Shown here one piece after another: positions 58,401 through 64,000 of a stretch of 64,000 nucleotides of DNA; the stretch's first letter is position 1; each line of letters begins with the position of its first letter. The DNA lies in the NCBI RefSeq assembly GCF_037975245.1, contig NC_092562.1, positions 11,331,001 to 11,395,000 on the forward strand. Direction: 5' to 3'. The translations under genes were made by a program, and so were the position numbers. The stretch comes from Apostichopus japonicus. Taxonomy: Eukaryota > Echinodermata > Holothuroidea > Aspidochirotida > Stichopodidae. The notes beneath the pieces were generated by a model that worked only from the letters and a program-made list of their open reading frames with translations, was not told the origin of the DNA and did no database searches.

Positions 58401-61400
58401 TAGGGAATGTAAATAGAAGCTGCTTCGGAGGGACGCAGCGAGGTTGATAAAACTCTGCTGCTGCCTGTGCGGTCTACCTTCCCTCCACCGCTGCTACTGC
58501 CGCAATGGCCTTATCATACTGCTGCTACGCTTCAGAAGCTACTCATTTGAGGCTTTGTTTCAAAATGGTGATATCCTATGAAGCCTTGACAGAATCTAGG
58601 GAGGATTTTAGGATATATCATCTCTCAATGTATGACTGTTTGTGAGCGTCAGAATTGGGACAGGAAAGACTGCAAAGGTCTGAGAGGGAGAGGGGGGAGG
58701 GAGGGATGGGGGGAGATGAGAGATACTTCAGTATCCGATTAACAGTGAATAACGGTCGTTCTAAATAATTGATAAAACCTTGGAAACCCAGGCTTATCCG
58801 AATTTATGCGGAAAGACCTCCCGCTTTATGTTGTGTAGCACTATCTTTGGTGAACTCATACAAATTACTTGAACAGATTATTGGTGGAGAGTGGATAGCA
58901 CATTTAAAATAATGGGAACAATCTGTATATTGGTAATATCAAAGCATTGCTACAAGTGCACAATTAGAGCCAAATTCAGTGATACTTCCATCCATTCAGA
59001 AGTACATGGTTTATATATATATGCCTGATGTTGTTGTGGGAATCCTTGTGTAACATGCAAGGGCCATCATTCATCAAATGTTGCAGGAAATCTAGACTTA
59101 CATGGTTCATCATTTTCTGACAGTTTCTATGGGCCTTGTTGGCTAATTGGCAAATATTTTAGTATGTCCACGGTCTGTCCACAGTCTAGTACTTGTTGAC
59201 AGAACTTTGCTCATTATAATGAAAGGACCGGAAACAGATAGAAAAGGTGTCTTAAAAGACCTGGCACATTGTGCGAAAATTGATTTCATGCACCCCACAT
59301 AGCAAATGAGCTCCCTTACATTCGTAAACTGCCATATGCGTAAGATCTATAAAACAGTAGTTTTCCTTCATTGGCGTTACTGCATGGGGTATGTGCAGTA
59401 GTTGTCCTATATGCTACCTACCACATATGAAGAATTTAGTTATGAATTATATAAACTCGTTTGCAAGATATATGCTACAGGTACAGTAGGTTTAGAACTG
59501 TTCTTTGTCTTTCTGGGGAACTATCATAAATTTGTGTTTACCATAGTGCAGTATTTTAAAAACTAAAATACATGTATAACTGTCATTATTTAATAGGCAC
59601 AGTGGTTGCTTAGTATCTATAAACTTGACACCCTCTGTAAGGATCATACCAGTATTATTGTTAACCTTTGGCACAAGAGATCCTTAAGCTCGCTCATTAC
59701 TCTGTACAAAATCTGTACTTTGACTTTGTATCATTATTAAACAAATAAAAAAGCAAGTGCAACATACCACACAATTTACTTTTGGGACACTACTATATAT
59801 ATGTACTGTATGTAGTACTCCACACTACATCATTACAAGGCTATGTACAGTACAGTAAGCAGTACTTACCAAAATGCCAACGTATAAAATAGCATATATA
59901 CACACATTAAGATTTCTCCGAGGCACTGAGTGAATTCTTCTGTTTCACTGGTTATGACTCAGGCACTGGTTTTTTTTTCTCTTTCTTCTTTTATGTTAGC
60001 TAGCTTAAAGGAGCATGTAACCAGAGAAGCTTAAACAATTCTTTTTATTTTTTGTAGAGAGTACATTTTCATATATATGCATACAGTAGTAGTGACCTGT
60101 TATGTTATAAGATCAACTTTTCTAATTTTACTGTAGAAAGTATTGAAGGAGGAAGTCATGATTTAAAAAAATAAAACGATATTGGGAGACCTTTTAGAGC
60201 TTTGTTGCTGCTAAACCTTTATTGGGTGATGTTGCTAGCGAGACAGAAAAATTTACAGTAGTCAGAAACCTTCAGTTTGTAAATCGCACCAGTTGGAAAT
60301 GTAACATAAATATCAAGATCTTTTAAAAGTGTATACAATCTTTTCAATGATATACCAGATGATAAATATGATTCATTAGAGTAAATTAAAGACTGTAGTA
60401 CTATGAACCGGAAATAAATTAGCAATGAAATCATCATTGCTGTGGTTAAAGCAGGTACCGTATTGTGTTTTGTTGTACTGTAGCTCAATCAGATTTCCTG
60501 CATTTGTAAGTGTTATATCTAGCTGTAATGTCAAAATGAAAGTACATCTTTCATGAGTTTGAGCACGTACCGGGAAAAACAAACATCAAACCTGAAGTTG
60601 ATAGAACTTTTCATTTGAAGCTTCCATAGCATATATTTAAACATTGAAAACAGGAACTTTTATTTTGTTGCATTTGACCGATAATCTGACCAGACTCATC
60701 AAGCATTATTTGAGTAAGGTTAGGAACTTAGGACACTCATTTAGATATTTTACATCAAGTGATTGATTTTGATGCTGAATATTCTGTTGTTCGGACACTT
60801 TTCCTTTCGTAAATTAGTACTAATAACATACCGGCCGAAATACAAGGAAAAGAAAAGAAAAGATAAGATGAAACAAATTAGAAAACGTGAAACATTTTTT
60901 ACTTTTACTTATTATTTGAAATGTGACTTGACTGACAAGCCAATGAACCACTGATATGGGATTTGTGTTGTTTGTTTGCGAAAAGCATCAACATAAAACT
61001 TTATCATCAATATCAAACTTACGCATGCTGAACAGTTTAAGTTGAATGATAGGCTACTTTACATTTAATGGGAAAAGGCAATTATGTTATTCAACTGGTA
61101 CAGGGTAAAAGCCTAGTGCACTTTCTGGGGAGTTGAAAATGGTTTTAAGAAGTGATTTTTAAGTAACCCTGAAGCAACGTATTTACTTCGCTCCTTGCTT
61201 ACCTGCCTCCTCACAACCTAAAAACTCTTGTCCTACTGTGTCCAGAGTGAACTGGTAACCTTTTAAGACTGCGCCCTCTATGGCCGAACCTCCGGCCAAT
61301 GACCTCCTTTCTCATTCTACCACCCAAAGTGTCTAGAACGTTTGTTTTGTGCTCGGATTTCGACCCAATTTGCTCGGAAAAAGTTCTGTTAAGATTAGGT

Positions 61401-64000
61401 CCTTTTTTGGTGTTTTCGGAAGGAAGAATAAGTTGTCATATTTCATATGCATCCCGATAAGTACAGTGATGTATCCTTTTGATTGGGAAGGTTTCTTGGG
61501 GGAAGTTTGGGAGCCGTTCCTTTTGTTTTGTATTGCATGGGTATGGGTAGCGGTTCTGAGAATCGCTACCCCCTAGTTTGCCTGCCCTTTACCTGTTGAA
61601 TTAAAACCATCACTTGTCACTTAGTGTTATTAGTGTTAACAGATTATTATAATTATATTATTAGTGTTCACAAATATGCTGTGCTTTCCTGGGATATTAA
61701 ATAGATTTGTGTTAGATACAGTACATACAGTACAGCACAGAATAACTTTTACATCATACAGGTTGATTGATTTTGGTGAAATTTGGATTGAAAGTACTCG
61801 ATACTAAAATTCTCTACAAATGTAGTCCATTGGCAGACCAGGAATTCATAACTTTCATTTCTATTAATATACTGACAAAAAGAAAACAACAAAAGAAAAA
61901 AAACAACGAAAGAAAAAGAATTGCCGTCGGAGACGACAGTGACAGAAAAACAACGAAAGAAAAAGAAATGGATGTTGGATATATTTCCTGTCAGACTTTT
62001 TACATGTCGTCAATACCAGTCAGGACTGTGGAAAACATGTATGGGCAGACCAAAAATATAGAATTGAGTGGAATCGGTAATCACTTTGCTTAATGAATGT
62101 TAAATTATGTAGGCTGTCTGAATTTGACAAAAAGAAAATTGTAATCTTATGTCGAGCTGTACCCGGGGAAGGTTCCATCATCAGACACTTTTTTTCCCCG
62201 TCTTGCTCGCCAAGAGGCCGTAAACAAAGAGATGTAGTATTATTCCGACCGATTGATAACGGTGGGTCTACTTCTACACCGGCAAGGAATAGCTTTAGTC
62301 TGTATGTAGCCAAATGGCCTTGAATGACTGTCCCTGTCATGACGTTGAACACAGAGAATGCAATAGAGAAAATTACTGCAGAAAGAGTGTGGTGAGTAGG
62401 CTAATTAGTTTCTCTAAACTCTCCAATTTTTGGCTCACAGAACAAAGCAGCATCTATCCCATCGTTACGACCTAAGACGGGCTGCATCTTAATCGAGATC
62501 ACATGGTTTTAATTTATTCTTGGGCCGTTAGTAAACTGTAAGACTGCCGTTTGGAAAAATTGCAACGTAGTGTCACTTTGTATGTGTGATGCGAGCCCAA
62601 AATTGATAAAATCATCAGTGCTGAAACATGTCGGGTAACTGCACTCTGTAGATGCTTCGTTTCGATATGAATACCCACGAAACACCCTTATATGCAGTTG
62701 TATAGGTAATCGAATGATCAAGCCAACGTTTGTGAAACATGTTATATGGTGGTCCACAGATGTATAACCCTTGCCCTTCATTTATTTGCCAGAAATTTTT
62801 ATTTTAAGATGAATATTTTGTTTAAAAGTACTGCCGTTGAATCTTAAGGGGAAGAGTGCCCCACCTCCGTAATAATAATTTTTGTGTAGCAATTTCAGGT
62901 TCACATTGTTTCGTCATTATATAGGGAGAAATAATGACGGAATTTGCTATCGTTCTCAGCATGCAGAACAATGGACTACATTTAGCTATATATAATATGG
63001 ATCAAGCAGCTTCTTATGACACCAATGCTTTGTCTGATCTTAATTGACTTTTCATGTCAGTCCATCCCACAGCATTTCTTTCTCTTTGTAATTCATGAAA
63101 GACAAAAAGATGTTTGTGCCAAGAGCAAGTCTTTGTTTGTTGTACGTAGATGTGTTTCTTTCTCTCTCTCTCACTGCTTCCATTCTTCTTTTAATAGTGG
63201 CTCAGTCGAAACGATTGATGATTTCCTGTAGTAGTGCTTTGATGAGCTCTGTTGAAAATAGAACATGGCATATGGGTTGTTTCTTTGTGTAGTCCCAGTT
63301 GTAAACTTGACCAGTAATCCGCCTATTGCATAACCTCTGTGGTCTTTGGAATTGTTGAAACTAATCATCATGTCACACAGACAAAGGCTGTTAAAATCTG
63401 GCCTGGTGGAAGAGCTTTTGGGAGGGAGGGAATTAGTGGTTCACACTGGTTAGTTAAGTAAACTCAGGTCAACTTTTGAACAAATTGTAAATTGGGATGT
63501 GATCTCACTTTAAATGATTGTTGGAAGGGAAAATATTTCTGAATTTACTAAATTAAATGGGTATCAAAAATTTTATTTCTTGAGTTACAAGTAACAACTG
63601 TTTCAAATCTTCACTTGGTTGAAACCACTGTCCAAACAGCCATATATAATATTGTAAAATAGTGATTAAAATCTGTTTCCTGGTCTGTATTGATTTAATA
63701 ACTTCCCCAGAAGATTGAAAATTTGATCAATATAATTGAACTGTAAACATGTACTGGACAAATAGCAGGTCTTCAAAGACATTCAGCTGATTAGTATCTG
63801 GTCTGTTACTCTTCCATATTCTTTAGTTCTAAAGTAATTTTATGTCACCTATATCATTTGGGTATTGTCTGAGAGGGGGGAGGGGGATGTGGGAAAGGGG
63901 AGGGGATGTGGGAAAGGGGATGGGGATGTGGGAAAGGGGATGTGGCATATAAGAGGAATATCAGACTGTCCCAGATTGTCTTGTATTCATGGTCATAACC
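55412..64000 (+). other. SSBP intron 4 (continues past the window)
   Basis: The Ala/Pro/Gly-rich exons that should follow were not found in 8.6 kb. Short open frames (for example 56120-56545 and 58148-58447) show no family match. A G-rich minisatellite lies at the right end. Confidence 0.6.
63872..63945 (+). repeat. G-rich minisatellite (GGGGATGTGGGAAAG)
   Basis: Four copies of GGGGATGTGGGAAAGGGGA-like units, about 18-20 bp, with G runs able to form a G-quadruplex on the plus strand. Confidence 0.8.

Noticed and set aside
58148-58447. 99-codon open frame near the right side
   Set aside because: No family match and no splice or start context; chance frame length for AT-rich intron.

Overview
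This is a window from an animal nuclear genome. It is AT-rich, genes are split by long GT-AG introns, and it is dense in SINE, LINE and hAT-like repeats and minisatellites. Protein similarity and repeat style suggest a marine invertebrate deuterostome, most likely an echinoderm and possibly a holothurian. That placement is inference; no organism is named in the sequence.

Two real genes can be read, both on the + strand and both partial. The first (775-28383) is the 3' part of a receptor-type protein tyrosine phosphatase. Thirteen exons encode 590 complete residues, with every exon-exon phase consistent. They cover most of an active D1 domain (WPD loop, HCSAGAGRTG signature), a D2 domain with a degenerate signature (HCMNGIGRSG) and no WPD aspartate, and a short acidic C-terminal tail ending at a TAA stop. 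The 5' exons, with the ectodomain, membrane segment and D1 KNRY loop, lie left of the window. A 3' UTR with overlapping AATAAA signals follows.

The second gene (41999 to beyond the right edge) is an SSBP2/3/4 (SSDP) orthologue. Four coding exons give the start Met and the first 92 residues (LisH/LUFS domain that binds LDB co-factors). The Pro/Gly-rich remainder lies to the right. A short ORF overlaps its start codon out of frame.

Layout: 1-28.4 kb, phosphatase exons separated by repeat-rich introns; 28.4-29.05 kb, its 3' UTR; 29-41.9 kb, intergenic DNA with a nested pair of hAT-like transposons; 42.0-64.0 kb, SSBP exons separated by long introns with several hAT-type MITEs.

The most striking signals are two tandem repeats in the phosphatase gene that are copies of its own splice junctions. 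A 45-bp minisatellite after the exon that ends inside the D1 active-site signature carries 13 further copies of the 5' donor (TTGTAG/GTAAG or near variants). A roughly 105-bp tandem array before the D2 KNRY exon carries extra copies of the 3' acceptor plus the start of that exon. In both cases, use of a decoy junction gives an early stop.
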